Below are positions 34,490 through 43,063 of a stretch of DNA of 64,000 bases, piece by piece. The translations under genes and the position numbers were made by a program. The notes beneath the pieces are model-generated. The model saw nothing but the letters and a program-made list of their open reading frames with translations, had not been told where the DNA came from and ran no database searches. Origin of the DNA: Nocardia nova SH22a (GTDB lineage: Bacteria > Actinomycetota > Actinomycetes > Mycobacteriales > Mycobacteriaceae); contig NZ_CP006850.1 in the NCBI RefSeq assembly GCF_000523235.1, positions 3,534,001-3,598,000 on the forward strand, given 5' to 3'. How positions within the stretch are numbered: position 1 is the stretch's first letter; every line of letters begins with the position of its first letter.

Positions 34490-35527
34490 ATGCGTATCGG
34501 ATTGGGCATCAACTATGCGGGGGGCTTCAAAGAGGTCGCGGCCGAGGTCGCCGATCTCGAGCGGGCCGGCCTCGACATCGTCTTCGTCCCGGAGGCCTAT
34601 TCCTACGACGCGGTGAGCGGGCTGGGCTACCTCGCCGCCAAGACCGAGCGAGTGCAGCTGGCCTCGGGCATCCTGCAGCTCTACACCCGTACCCCCACCC
34701 TGACCGCCATGACCGCCGCGGGTCTGGACTACGTCTCCGACGGCCGCTACATCCTCGGCCTGGGCGCTTCGGGCCCGCAGGTCATCGAGGGATTCCACGG
34801 TGTGCCCTACGACGCGCCCATCGGCCGCACCCGCGAGGTGGTCGAGATCTGCCGCAAGGTGTGGCGGCGCGAGCGCCTGGAATATCAGGGCAAGTACTAC
34901 ACGATCCCGCTGCCCGCCGAGCGCGGCACGGGACTGGGCAAGCCGCTCAAGCTCATCAACCACCCGGTCCGCGACCGCATCCCGGTCCTGCTGGCGGCGC
35001 TCGGCCCGAAGAACGTGCAGCTGGCGGCCGAACTGGCCGAGGGCTGGCAGCCGATCTTCTTCCTGCCCGAGAAGGCGCACGACGTCTGGGGTGAGGCCCT
35101 GGCGGCGGGCACCGCGAAGCGCGATCCCGAACTCGGCGCGCTGGACGTGTACGCCGGGCCCGCGCTGGCGATCGGCGACAATGTCGAACCGCTACGCGAG
35201 TTCGTCAAGCCGCACCTGGCCCTCTACATCGGCGGCATGGGCGCCAAGGGCAAGAACTTCTACCACACCCTGGCCACGAAATACGGCTACGGCGCCGAGG
35301 CCGACCGCATCCAGGAGCTGTATCTGGCCGGTCGCAAGGAGGAGGCCACCAGGGTGGCCCCCGACGATCTGGTCCGCGACATCTCGCTGATCGGCCCGGC
35401 CGGATTCGTCGCCGAGCGGGTCGAGGCGTTCCGCGAGGCCGGTGTCACCGTGCTGAACGTGGTCCCGCTGGCCGAGACCGCCGGGGCGCGGGTGAAGTTG
35501 ATCGAACAACTACGCGAACTCGTCTGA
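34490..35527 (+). CDS. LLM-class F420-dependent oxidoreductase
   Basis: A 345-residue luciferase-like monooxygenase-fold enzyme of the F420-using branch, similar in pattern to mycobacterial Rv3520c. The TIM-barrel start MRIGLGINYAGGFKEVAAEV, the LASGILQLYTRTPTLTAM block and LGLGASGPQVIEGFHG (phosphate/cofactor loop) are characteristic. ATG 34490 has GGAG nine bases upstream; an in-frame ATG at 34475 is less well placed. Substrates of this branch are mostly unknown redox-active ketones, quinones or lipids. A palindrome overlies its promoter and a strong hairpin follows. Confidence 0.88.
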   Translation: MRIGLGINYAGGFKEVAAEVADLERAGLDIVFVPEAYSYDAVSGLGYLAAKTERVQLASGILQLYTRTPTLTAMTAAGLDYVSDGRYILGLGASGPQVIEGFHGVPYDAPIGRTREVVEICRKVWRRERLEYQGKYYTIPLPAERGTGLGKPLKLINHPVRDRIPVLLAALGPKNVQLAAELAEGWQPIFFLPEKAHDVWGEALAAGTAKRDPELGALDVYAGPALAIGDNVEPLREFVKPHLALYIGGMGAKGKNFYHTLATKYGYGAEADRIQELYLAGRKEEATRVAPDDLVRDISLIGPAGFVAERVEAFREAGVTVLNVVPLAETAGARVKLIEQLRELV

Positions 35528-35541
35528 GACGAACCCGCATG

Positions 35542-35578
35542 CCACGGGCCCGGTCGCTGCTCGCGACCGGGCCCGTGG
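35542..35578. terminator. 16-bp perfect hairpin after the LLM gene
   Basis: Bases 35542-35557 pair without mismatch with 35563-35578 across the five-base loop TGCTC; the arms begin CCACGGGCCC and end GGGCCCGTGG. It lies between the LLM stop and the convergent STAS gene, and lacks a T tract, which is normal for high-GC actinobacteria. It can serve both genes. Confidence 0.8.
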
Positions 35579-35605
35579 GCTGTGCGTATATCGAGTCCTG
35601 CCGTG

Positions 35606-36049
35606 CTAGTCCTGCCGCAGCGCCGCCAGTGCGGCGTCGAGCGTCGTATGCAGGGTGAAGACCTGATCGAGATTGGTGAGCTTGAGCTGTCTGCTGGTGG
35701 CGGGGCCCTCGGCGACGAGAACGATACGAGTCGCCGACCCGGCCCGCTGATGAGCGGCCACGAGCGCGGCCATTCCGGCCGAAGCCAGGAAGCTCACCTG
35801 CAGCAGATCGATGATCAGTGTCGCCGGTGTCCCGCCGAGGGCCGCTTCGATGGCACTCTCGAGCGCGGGAGCGGTTGCCAGGTCGACCTCGCCGGCCACG
35901 GTGAGCACGGTCGCATCGTCGTGCACGCTGACCGAGGTGGTCATCGCGTCGGCGAGGGGATACGCGTCTCCGGAAGTGTTGGTCACGGGCTTCAATGTAC
36001 CCGGTTGCCGCCGGACCATCTCTTCGACCAGGTATTTCCCTTCGGGCAC
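35606..36049 (-). CDS. STAS-domain anti-sigma-factor antagonist
   Basis: A 147-residue protein whose last 110 residues are a STAS domain: VHDDATVLTVAGEVDLATAP, then LIIDLLQVSFLASAGMAAL, in which the serine in LASAGM is the usual phosphorylation site of SpoIIAA-type antagonists. It would bind and release an anti-sigma factor in stress control of a SigB/SigF-type sigma. No kinase or sigma partner is adjacent. The start is uncertain: GTG 36049, GTG 35986 and ATG 35944 are all in frame, and none has a strong Shine-Dalgarno. Confidence 0.85.
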   Translation of the reverse strand: MPEGKYLVEEMVRRQPGTLKPVTNTSGDAYPLADAMTTSVSVHDDATVLTVAGEVDLATAPALESAIEAALGGTPATLIIDLLQVSFLASAGMAALVAAHQRAGSATRIVLVAEGPATSRQLKLTNLDQVFTLHTTLDAALAALRQD

Positions 36050-36244
36050 AACGGGATAGGCGAGGGGCCCGCCGCGGCGGCCGCTCCCGGTCGCAGGATT
36101 CGCCCGTGCGTATCCGCACGCCGGGACCGCCGGGCGTCGCGTCGCGGGGATGGGGCGGTACGCGCAGGTCAGCCGCGATAGCGGTGGGTCTGCTGTGCGG
36201 GGTGGACGTGGGCCGCTCGGCGGCGATCGGGCCGCCGCCGGGAG
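36050..36244. other. Intergenic, no gene seen
   Basis: GC-rich gap between the STAS gene and the distal TetR gene of the mce operon. No credible frame, repeat or hairpin of note was seen. Confidence 0.4.
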
Positions 36245-36907
36245 TCAGCGATTGCGGGTGACGAGGAAATCGTCGACGATTCGGGCGCAGTCGGCGCGGG
36301 TGGTCCGGCCCAGCCCGGTCAATCGCAGGAAGACGATCGGACCGACCAGCCGCGCCACCGTCGTGATGGATTCCCGCTCGTCGAGTGGCGCCCCGCCGTG
36401 CGCGTCACCGAGCAACTCGTCGAACGGACGGCGATATCGCTCGATGAGATGCTGCCGCAGGGCCACCGCCTCCGGACCGGACGCGGTGCCCGCGGGGTCA
36501 CTGGTGGCCGTCCAGGTCAGCGTCGTCATATGCAGCGGAGCGCGATCGATGAGGACGGCCTGCCGGTGAACGAGCTCGATGAGCCGATCCCGCAGTGTGC
36601 CACCGGAATCCGGGACTTGCGCGGCGGGCAGGAGGAAGCGGTCGAGTGCGGCGGCCCGAAGCGCCACGATGCTGCCGAAGTTGCGATAGAGAGTGGTACG
36701 CGCGACCTTCGAGACCCTGGTGACGGCGTCGATGGTGACGGCCTCGATACCGCCGCGCTCGAGCAGTCCGGTCGCCGCCGCGAGCAGCTTCGCCCGCGAG
36801 CGCAGCCTGCGCGGATCCGCGTCCGGGAAATGGGACCGCGGCGTGTCCGTCGGCGCCGGATGGCACTCCGGGACCCGGAAATCTGTTCCGCCGGTCGTCG
36901 CGATCAT
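36245..36907 (-). CDS. TetR-family regulator, last gene of the mce operon
   Basis: A 220-residue TetR protein. The helix-turn-helix (about residues 35-85) reads KLLAAATGLLERGGIEAVTI then TRVSKVARTTLYRNFGSIVA. The ligand domain is helical, with no recognised subfamily. Its ATG overlaps the stop of the CaiB/BaiF gene (ATGA), so it is made with the Mce importer. It is the only regulator gene in the 36-64 kb island, and is therefore the best candidate to bind the TACNGT-N7-ACNGTA palindromes at all island promoters, including that of its own operon. This link is inference. Confidence 0.88.
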   Translation of the reverse strand: MIATTGGTDFRVPECHPAPTDTPRSHFPDADPRRLRSRAKLLAAATGLLERGGIEAVTIDAVTRVSKVARTTLYRNFGSIVALRAAALDRFLLPAAQVPDSGGTLRDRLIELVHRQAVLIDRAPLHMTTLTWTATSDPAGTASGPEAVALRQHLIERYRRPFDELLGDAHGGAPLDERESITTVARLVGPIVFLRLTGLGRTTRADCARIVDDFLVTRNR

Positions 36908-38106
36908 CGCGGGAACACCGTATCGGTGTGTTCTCCCAGCCGCGGTGCGGCGCGGGCGGGACTGTGCCGACCGTTGACCGCCATCGGTAGTCCGGGCGCG
37001 AGGTAGTCGCCGATGCCGGGCTGGTGCAGCTTCGTGAACAGGGGGTTCGCGGTGACCCGAGGGTCGGTGACGACCTCGCCGAAGCTGCGGTAGCGCTCCC
37101 ACAGGACCGAGGTTCCGGCCAGGGCGGTGGCGATGTCGCCCGCCACACGATCGCGGAACCAGGGTGTGAACAAGCCGGTCAGCACATCGCGGTGCCGATA
37201 GCGCACGCCCTCGTCGGCGAAGTCGGCGGACAGGGCGTCGCCGAGTGCCGCGACGGCGGCCTCGGTGCCGGTCAGCGCGGTGAGGTCGCGAAAATGCCTG
37301 GGGGTCAACGTGACCACCATGAACGAGATGCCGTCGGCGCTGGTGAAGTGCTGTCCGTACTGGCCGTAGAGAGCGTTGCCGAGCCGGGGGCGCTCTCGCC
37401 CGCACACCGCTGCCTCGGTGAGGAAGCCGAGGTTGCCCGCGGTCGCCAGTGCGACGTCCTCCAGCGCGAGGGTGATCCGCGCACCGCTGCCGGTCGCGTC
37501 CCGGTTGCGCACCGCGGTGGTGATCGCCAGGGCCGCGTACACCCCGCACAGCGCATCCCACGCGGGGAGCACGTGATTCACCGGTTCGGCATCGGCCGCG
37601 GGGCCGGTGACGAGCGGGAATCCGGTGGCGGCGTTGACGGTGTAGTCGACCGCCGCGGAACCGTCCGCGCGGCCGCGGATTTCGAGATGGATCAGGTCCG
37701 GGCGGCGTGCGACGAGAGTGTCGTAATCGAGCCAGTCCCGGCCGGGCATATTGGTCAGCAGAATGCCGCCGCCGGGATCGTCGGCGATCAGATCGGCGAC
37801 TGCCGCCTGTCCCGCGGGACTGCGCAAATCCACTGTCGCGGAACGCTTTCCCTTGTTCAGTCCGGTCCAGTAGATGCTGTGACCGTCGTCGGTGAGGGGC
37901 CAGCGGCCGGTGTCGGCGGCACCGCCGATCGGATCGATGCGAACGACCTCGGCCCCCAGCTGGGCCAGCGTCATACCCGCCAGCGGTGCGGCCACGAAAC
38001 TCGAGATCTCCACGATCCGGACGCCGGACAGCGGCGTCACCGCCGACGGGCCGGGTGGATGGGCGTCATCGAGGCCGGTGGTCGGATCCGGTCGGTCTTC
38101 CGGCAC
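36904..38106 (-). CDS. CaiB/BaiF family III CoA-transferase
   Basis: A 400-residue formyl-CoA-transferase-fold protein. SGVRIVEISSFVAAPLAGMTLAQLGAEVVR is the CoA-binding N-terminus. The catalytic aspartate is probably that in LPAWDALCGVYAALAI, aligned with Asp169 of formyl-CoA transferase. Family III enzymes move CoA from one acid to another; some (2-methylacyl-CoA racemase, mesaconyl-CoA isomerase) are isomerases, and the two cannot be distinguished here. It lies downstream of two Mce-associated genes, with its stop overlapping the TetR start, tying it to the importer and suggesting the imported substrate is activated or rearranged as a CoA thioester. Confidence 0.88.
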   Translation of the reverse strand: MPEDRPDPTTGLDDAHPPGPSAVTPLSGVRIVEISSFVAAPLAGMTLAQLGAEVVRIDPIGGAADTGRWPLTDDGHSIYWTGLNKGKRSATVDLRSPAGQAAVADLIADDPGGGILLTNMPGRDWLDYDTLVARRPDLIHLEIRGRADGSAAVDYTVNAATGFPLVTGPAADAEPVNHVLPAWDALCGVYAALAITTAVRNRDATGSGARITLALEDVALATAGNLGFLTEAAVCGRERPRLGNALYGQYGQHFTSADGISFMVVTLTPRHFRDLTALTGTEAAVAALGDALSADFADEGVRYRHRDVLTGLFTPWFRDRVAGDIATALAGTSVLWERYRSFGEVVTDPRVTANPLFTKLHQPGIGDYLAPGLPMAVNGRHSPARAAPRLGEHTDTVFPR

Positions 38107-38144
38107 GGGGCATCACCTTTCCGAGGATGGGGGACAGTGCGGCG

Positions 38145-38660
38145 TCACAGCGGGGTCATCCCGCTGACGAGCCAATGGTTCGCGTGCTTTTCGGCGGTGA
38201 CGGTCACCCGGCTGGAACTGGTGGTCGGAGCGGGGACGGCGGTGCTGACGGTCACCTGGTCGATGTACATCAGCAAGGTCACCCGCTGGGGCGCCGCGGC
38301 GAGTACACCGACGGCGACGACGTGCGCCCGGGTCGTGATGCCCTTCTGCTTCGCGACGGGCGCGATCGTCTTGGTGACCAGACTGCGGTAGTCGTCCTGG
38401 AAGGAACCGGTGAGCCCGGTGGCCGAGCCGAGCTGCTTGTCGACGTCGTCGGCGGTGTAGCTGAGCATCTTCGAGACGGTCTCGCCGGCGGCGGGCGGCG
38501 CTTCCCGGCGTGCGGTGGCCGTGTCGGCGTCGTGCTGGTTGGCGCGTACCAGCAGTACCGCGGCGACGGTCGCGGCCACGATCACGGCGGAGACCAGGGG
38601 GATGACGCCGAGCCGCGCCACCTTCCGGACACGGGCGAAACGTACGGGCTGATCGGTCAC
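38145..38660 (-). CDS. Mce-associated membrane protein (second)
   Basis: A 171-residue protein with an N-terminal transmembrane helix (LGVIPLVSAVIVAATVAAVL, about 17-36) and an extracytoplasmic NTF2-like domain running from LSYTADDVDKQLGSATGLTG to KHANHWLVSGM. This is the standard Mas form found at the 3' end of mce operons, where such proteins stabilise the Mce complex. GTG 38660 overlaps the preceding stop (GTGA). It is paired with a second Mas protein. Confidence 0.87.
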   Translation of the reverse strand: MTDQPVRFARVRKVARLGVIPLVSAVIVAATVAAVLLVRANQHDADTATARREAPPAAGETVSKMLSYTADDVDKQLGSATGLTGSFQDDYRSLVTKTIAPVAKQKGITTRAHVVAVGVLAAAPQRVTLLMYIDQVTVSTAVPAPTTSSSRVTVTAEKHANHWLVSGMTPL

Positions 38661-39370
38661 GGCACGAACTCCACATCTGTGACTTTCAGGGCACCACCGA
38701 TGTCTTTCACCTTGACGCTGAAGCGGTAGGCACGGTGTTCGGGCTGGTGGGTTTCCGGATTGGTGACCTGTGCGTCGGCCGCGACGATCACGGTGGTGGC
38801 GCCCGCGTCGGGGACGGCCGACCCGATGTCGTCGCCGGCGGCGGCGATCCCCGCGGCGACGACCTGACCGGTCGAGGCGACCTTCGCGTCGCGCACCGCC
38901 TGCAGGTAGTTCTTCGACTGATCGTGCAATTCGTCGGAGAACGGCGGGGCGGTGATCTCGCCGAGGCGGGCGAAGTCGGCGTCGGCCTGATCGCCGCGGA
39001 TGTTGATCAGCGCGGTGACACCCTGCCGGGCGACATCGACGATCGCCGTCGCACGGTCCGCATCGTCGGCGGCGCGCCGGTGATCGTGCCAGGCCACGCC
39101 CGCGACGGATACGGAAGCGAGCAGGGCGACGATCGCGAGGGCGGCCGCCGTTCTGCGAAGACCGGTGCGCCCCAGCCGGATACGGCGCACGACCGCCGGG
39201 ATCCGGCGTCGCGGACCGATGGGCTCTTCCGGCTCCGAACCGGTCTCGATCAGGACGACAGCCGGGCCCGGCTCACCCGGCGGCCCACTGGCGCGGGTGG
39301 CTTTGCGACGCCTGCGCTCGGCGGACGCGGTGGTGCTCACGGTATCGGGGCGGTCAGCAATTGTGTCCAT
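38657..39370 (-). CDS. Mce-associated membrane protein (first)
   Basis: A 237-residue protein: a basic, disordered cytoplasmic region of about 75 residues, one transmembrane helix (AAALAIVALLASVSVAGVAW) and an NTF2-like outer domain (GDQADADFARLGEITAPPFS...). ATG 39370 has AGGA six bases upstream and overlaps mceF by 34 bases; GTG 39340 would give the usual four-base overlap and cannot be excluded. It probably assists assembly of the Mce transporter in the cell envelope. Confidence 0.85.
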   Translation of the reverse strand: MDTIADRPDTVSTTASAERRRRKATRASGPPGEPGPAVVLIETGSEPEEPIGPRRRIPAVVRRIRLGRTGLRRTAAALAIVALLASVSVAGVAWHDHRRAADDADRATAIVDVARQGVTALINIRGDQADADFARLGEITAPPFSDELHDQSKNYLQAVRDAKVASTGQVVAAGIAAAGDDIGSAVPDAGATTVIVAADAQVTNPETHQPEHRAYRFSVKVKDIGGALKVTDVEFVP

Positions 39371-40776
39371 GCCGGGTCCTGCTTGCCTGGTCGATTCGGA
39401 TTCGGGTCGGTGTGCGGATCGATGTCGATGTGCCGGTAGGGAGTTCCGTTCGGTGTCGTGTACATGGGGGTGCCGGGCAGATAATGGGCGACTGCCGGGC
39501 CCACGGGCGCCGGACCGGTCGTGGTCAGCGGGGCCGAGGCGGGCGCCGCCGGTACGGGCGGTGGCGGCGCGGCGGTTTCGCCGGGGTTGTTGTCGCCCGA
39601 CGGCGGCCGCACGCCGTTGCGGCACTGGTCCGGGCTGGCGGCCCGTACTCCGGGATTGTCCAGGCACGGCAGGTTCCGCATGCCGCGCACCGCGTAGGGC
39701 GCGTCCTTGGGCACGTTGCAGTAGAGATCTTTCGGGGTGTCGGTCAGGGTGTCGTCGGTCGGCATCCGCCGTTGATCGGCGGGCAGATATCCCGTGGTGC
39801 AGGCCGGTGGGTCCTGCGCCTCGACGGAGAACACCACGTTGACCGCGTGGTCGGCGCGCCCGCGCATACCGGCGGTGTTCTCGGCCGCGATGAGCGGTGG
39901 TAGCAGCACGAGTATCTGTTCGATCGCGGGGTTGTAGGTGAGTGCGACCTGACCGAGGCTGGTCATGTTCGCCAGCAGCACCGGCAGGGTCGGCGAGAGT
40001 TGCTGGAACAGCTGGTTTGCCGCGTCGGCCGCGGCCGGACCGCGTTCGAGGATGTTGCGCACGGCCGGGTCCGCGTCGTGGAGTTGACGGGTGAGATCGG
40101 CCAGATCGGTTGCCCAGGAGCGGATTTCGTCGCTGCTGACGACTTGGGTGTTCAACAGTGGCGTGAGCTTCTGGACCAGGGACACCACCGCGTCGCCGTT
40201 GGCGGCGAGGCCGTCGACGAAGGTGGTCGTGGAGTCGAGCAGGGAAGACAGGTCCTGCCCTTCACCGCCGAGCCCGCGCTGGGCTTCGTCCAGAACCTTG
40301 TGCACGGTGTCGGGCGGCAGTGCGGCCAGCATCCTGCGGGACTGGTCGAGGATGGGCCCGATCTGATCGGCGACCTGCACCTTGTTCGCGGCGATGACCG
40401 ATCCGTCGTGCAGATACGGGCCGTGCCCTACCGCGGGTTGCAGGTCGACGTACTGTTCGCCGATCGCCGACATCGAGCGCACCCGCGCGGTGAGATCGGC
40501 GGGCACCCGCACCGAATCGATGAGCGACAGGCTCGCGGTGACGCCCGTCGGCCGCAGATCGACCGACGCCACCCGGCCGATGGTCCGCCCGTTGTAGGTG
40601 ACGTTGGCGTTGTGGTAAAGCCCTCCGGCCCTGGGTAATTCGATGGTGACGTGATACCGGCCGATATACAGCGCGGCCGGGATGCGCAGGTAGTAGACGG
40701 CGGTGAAGACCGTCGACACGACCGCGATGATCGTGAAGATGATCAGCTGGGTGCGAACCAAGGGGGAGATCTTCAT
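39337..40776 (-). CDS. mceF: Mce family protein MceF
   Basis: A 479-residue Mce protein. One N-terminal membrane helix (QLIIFTIIAVVSTVFTAVYY) precedes the MCE/MlaD domain (about 35-115, including ANVTYNGRTIGRVASVDLRP) and a helical needle region. The tail is proline-rich and long, as usual for MceF. It is one of six subunits that form the periplasmic tube of the lipid importer. ATG 40776 overlaps the mceE stop (ATGA). The N-terminal extension in frame to 40881 is rejected. Confidence 0.93.
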   Translation of the reverse strand: MKISPLVRTQLIIFTIIAVVSTVFTAVYYLRIPAALYIGRYHVTIELPRAGGLYHNANVTYNGRTIGRVASVDLRPTGVTASLSLIDSVRVPADLTARVRSMSAIGEQYVDLQPAVGHGPYLHDGSVIAANKVQVADQIGPILDQSRRMLAALPPDTVHKVLDEAQRGLGGEGQDLSSLLDSTTTFVDGLAANGDAVVSLVQKLTPLLNTQVVSSDEIRSWATDLADLTRQLHDADPAVRNILERGPAAADAANQLFQQLSPTLPVLLANMTSLGQVALTYNPAIEQILVLLPPLIAAENTAGMRGRADHAVNVVFSVEAQDPPACTTGYLPADQRRMPTDDTLTDTPKDLYCNVPKDAPYAVRGMRNLPCLDNPGVRAASPDQCRNGVRPPSGDNNPGETAAPPPPVPAAPASAPLTTTGPAPVGPAVAHYLPGTPMYTTPNGTPYRHIDIDPHTDPNPNRPGKQDPAWTQLLTAPIP

Positions 40777-41837
40777 CGTCCGGCCTCCGGCGGGGGTGCG
40801 GTGGGGTTCGGACCCGCCAGCGGTGTGCCGAACAGCAGTCCCTTCTGCAGCCGCGACAAGGTGAGGTCGGCTTCGGCCCACAGGTTCATGTAGTCGCCGC
40901 GCACGCCGTTCTGGACCGCGACCGGCGGGAACGGGAAGGTGGCGAGCTGATGGATGTTGTTCACCAGGTCGTCGCCCGCTTCGGAGATCTTCTCCAGCAG
41001 CGGTACCAGTCCGGTGAGGTTCTGTTTCAGGTCACCGTGGATCTGGTCGACCAGTGCGGTCCCGGCGTCGCCGAACCGGGTCAGGGCGGACAGGGCGGTG
41101 GTGAGGTTGCCGCGCTGCTGCGCGAGCACGCCGACCGCGGGGCCGATCGCGTCCAGCGCCTTGCCGATGGTGTCGTTGTCGCGGGTCGCCTGGTCGGCGA
41201 AGCGGTCGAGGCCGTCCAGAGTGGTGACGAGGGCCTCGCGTTGCGCATCGAGCCGGCCGAGCAGCGTGTTCATCTGATCGAGCACATTCGAGAACGAATC
41301 CTGGTGTCCGGCAATGGCCTTGTCGGCCTCGCCGACGATGGTCTGGAGGTTGCCCAGGCCGCCGCCGTTGAGCACCATCGACAAGGCCGCCAGTGTCTGC
41401 TCGGTGGTGGGGTATTCGCCCGCGTGCTCGAGGGGGATCACACTGCCGTCGACGAGTGTTCCCCTGGGGTCGGCGGGCGGGTCTAGTTCGATGTGGGTCG
41501 TGCCGAGCAGGCTGGTCTGGCCGATCTTCGCGGTGGTGTTGGCGGGCAGGACGGCGTCGCGGGCGAGGGTGACGGTGACCTTGGCGTGCCAGTTCTCGGT
41601 GGTGATGGCCGTGATGGAACCGACCTCGACATCGTGCACCAGGACGGGCGAGTTGGTGGTGATCGTCGTGACGTCGGGCATCTGGATGCTCACGCGATAA
41701 CTGCCCGGGCCGTGGCCCTTCGTACCGGGAAGCGGCAATGAGTTCAAACCGGTCCACTGACATCCGGACACCGTGGCGCACAGCGCGATTCCGCAGGCCA
41801 GGGCGACGGGTTTGCGGTAGCGTCGCGCGGTGTTCAT
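40773..41837 (-). CDS. mceE: Mce family lipoprotein MceE
   Basis: A 354-residue Mce lipoprotein (LprK type). The signal peptide ends in the lipobox V-S-G-C26, the mark that separates MceE from the other subunits. The MCE domain (about 45-125) includes SYRVSIQMPDVTTITTNSPV and NTTAKIGQTSLLGTTHIELD; the rest is helical. It anchors the tube to the outer leaflet of the plasma membrane or beyond. ATG 41837 overlaps the mceD stop. Confidence 0.94.
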   Translation of the reverse strand: MNTARRYRKPVALACGIALCATVSGCQWTGLNSLPLPGTKGHGPGSYRVSIQMPDVTTITTNSPVLVHDVEVGSITAITTENWHAKVTVTLARDAVLPANTTAKIGQTSLLGTTHIELDPPADPRGTLVDGSVIPLEHAGEYPTTEQTLAALSMVLNGGGLGNLQTIVGEADKAIAGHQDSFSNVLDQMNTLLGRLDAQREALVTTLDGLDRFADQATRDNDTIGKALDAIGPAVGVLAQQRGNLTTALSALTRFGDAGTALVDQIHGDLKQNLTGLVPLLEKISEAGDDLVNNIHQLATFPFPPVAVQNGVRGDYMNLWAEADLTLSRLQKGLLFGTPLAGPNPTAPPPEAGR

Positions 41838-43063
41838 TTCGGCTGCCCGGGAAGCAGGAGCTGCTGCAGCTCGGGCGGGCTGTACACGAGCTGGCCGGGG
41901 CCGGCGCCGGTGCTCTGGAACGGATTGACGCTGAGCGGGGGATAGTTCATCTTCAGCGTGTTCAGTAGCGGTCCGAGGTACTGCTGGCACAATTTGGCTC
42001 CTTCCTCGGAGGTGCCGTTCCCGGTGGCGGCGATGGCGCCGCAGACGAAGTTGATCGGATTGCCGAAGTTCGGGAATCCGGGGACGCCGGTGATCGCGCC
42101 CTGGGCGGGCTGATAGGTGTTGTAGTAGTTCGACAGCGCGGTGGGCGTGCGGTGCAGGATGGTCTCGAGTGCGTCGCGCTGCGAGACGATGTTCCCGGTC
42201 GCGTCGCTCAGCTGCTTCAGTTGTTCGCTGATGCCGTCGCGATGTGTGGTCACGAACGACTGGATGTCACCGATCGCGGTGTCGAGATCGGTCAGGGCGC
42301 CGGCCAATTCGTCGTGGTTGCCCGCGAGCACCTGTGACACCGAGGCGAGCCGCCCCTGGAACACCACGATCTGCTGGTCACTGGCCGACAGTGCGGTGGT
42401 GAACGCCTCCAGGTTGCGAATGGTGCCGAACAGGTCGGCGCTGCCCGCCGACAGCGTCGACATGGTCTGCGACAGTTGCTGCGTGGTGGTGCGCAACGTG
42501 TCCGCGTTGCCGCCGTCGAGTGCGGTGGCGGCGGAGTCGAGCAGGCGGGCCCCCGGACCGGTGGGGTCCTCGGGTGTGGGCGCCAGCGCGGCGGTGACCC
42601 GGTTCAGTTGTTGTTCGACCTGATCCCATTCGACCGGCACGGCCGTGCGGTCGATGGGGATGTCGAGACGGCTGCCCGCGCTCGGACCGTGCGTCCAGGC
42701 CGGTGTCAGCTGAACGAACCGGGCGGCGACCAGACTCTGCGCCATGACCACGGCCTTGACGTCGGCGGGCAGTCGCAGCGACCGCGGGATCCGCATCCGG
42801 ACCTTCAGCGTGGTGCCCTCGTTGTCGATACTCGCGACGGTCCCGACCTTCACCCCGACCACGCGCACCTCGTCACCGGGATACAGCCCGTTGGTGGCGG
42901 TGAAATGCGCTGTGACCGTGGTGAATCGGGCCTGCTGGACGAAATGGTAGCCGGTGGCGGCGAGTGCGACGACGATCAGCGCCGCGAGCACACGGATCGT
43001 CCACCGCCGCCGTGCGGTGGCGGCGGTGCGGGGGCCGAGTGCGGAGCGGATGCGGGAGATCAT
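41834..43063 (-). CDS. mceD: Mce family protein MceD
   Basis: A 409-residue Mce protein with a membrane helix (IRVLAALIVVALAATGYHFV, about 23-42), an MCE domain (ATNGLYPGDEVRVVGVKVGT, then VVMAQSLVAARFVQLTP) and a helical C-terminal region. Part of the hetero-hexameric substrate tube. ATG 43063 overlaps the mceC stop (ATGA), keeping the stoichiometry by coupled translation. Confidence 0.94.
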   Translation of the reverse strand: MISRIRSALGPRTAATARRRWTIRVLAALIVVALAATGYHFVQQARFTTVTAHFTATNGLYPGDEVRVVGVKVGTVASIDNEGTTLKVRMRIPRSLRLPADVKAVVMAQSLVAARFVQLTPAWTHGPSAGSRLDIPIDRTAVPVEWDQVEQQLNRVTAALAPTPEDPTGPGARLLDSAATALDGGNADTLRTTTQQLSQTMSTLSAGSADLFGTIRNLEAFTTALSASDQQIVVFQGRLASVSQVLAGNHDELAGALTDLDTAIGDIQSFVTTHRDGISEQLKQLSDATGNIVSQRDALETILHRTPTALSNYYNTYQPAQGAITGVPGFPNFGNPINFVCGAIAATGNGTSEEGAKLCQQYLGPLLNTLKMNYPPLSVNPFQSTGAGPGQLVYSPPELQQLLLPGQPK

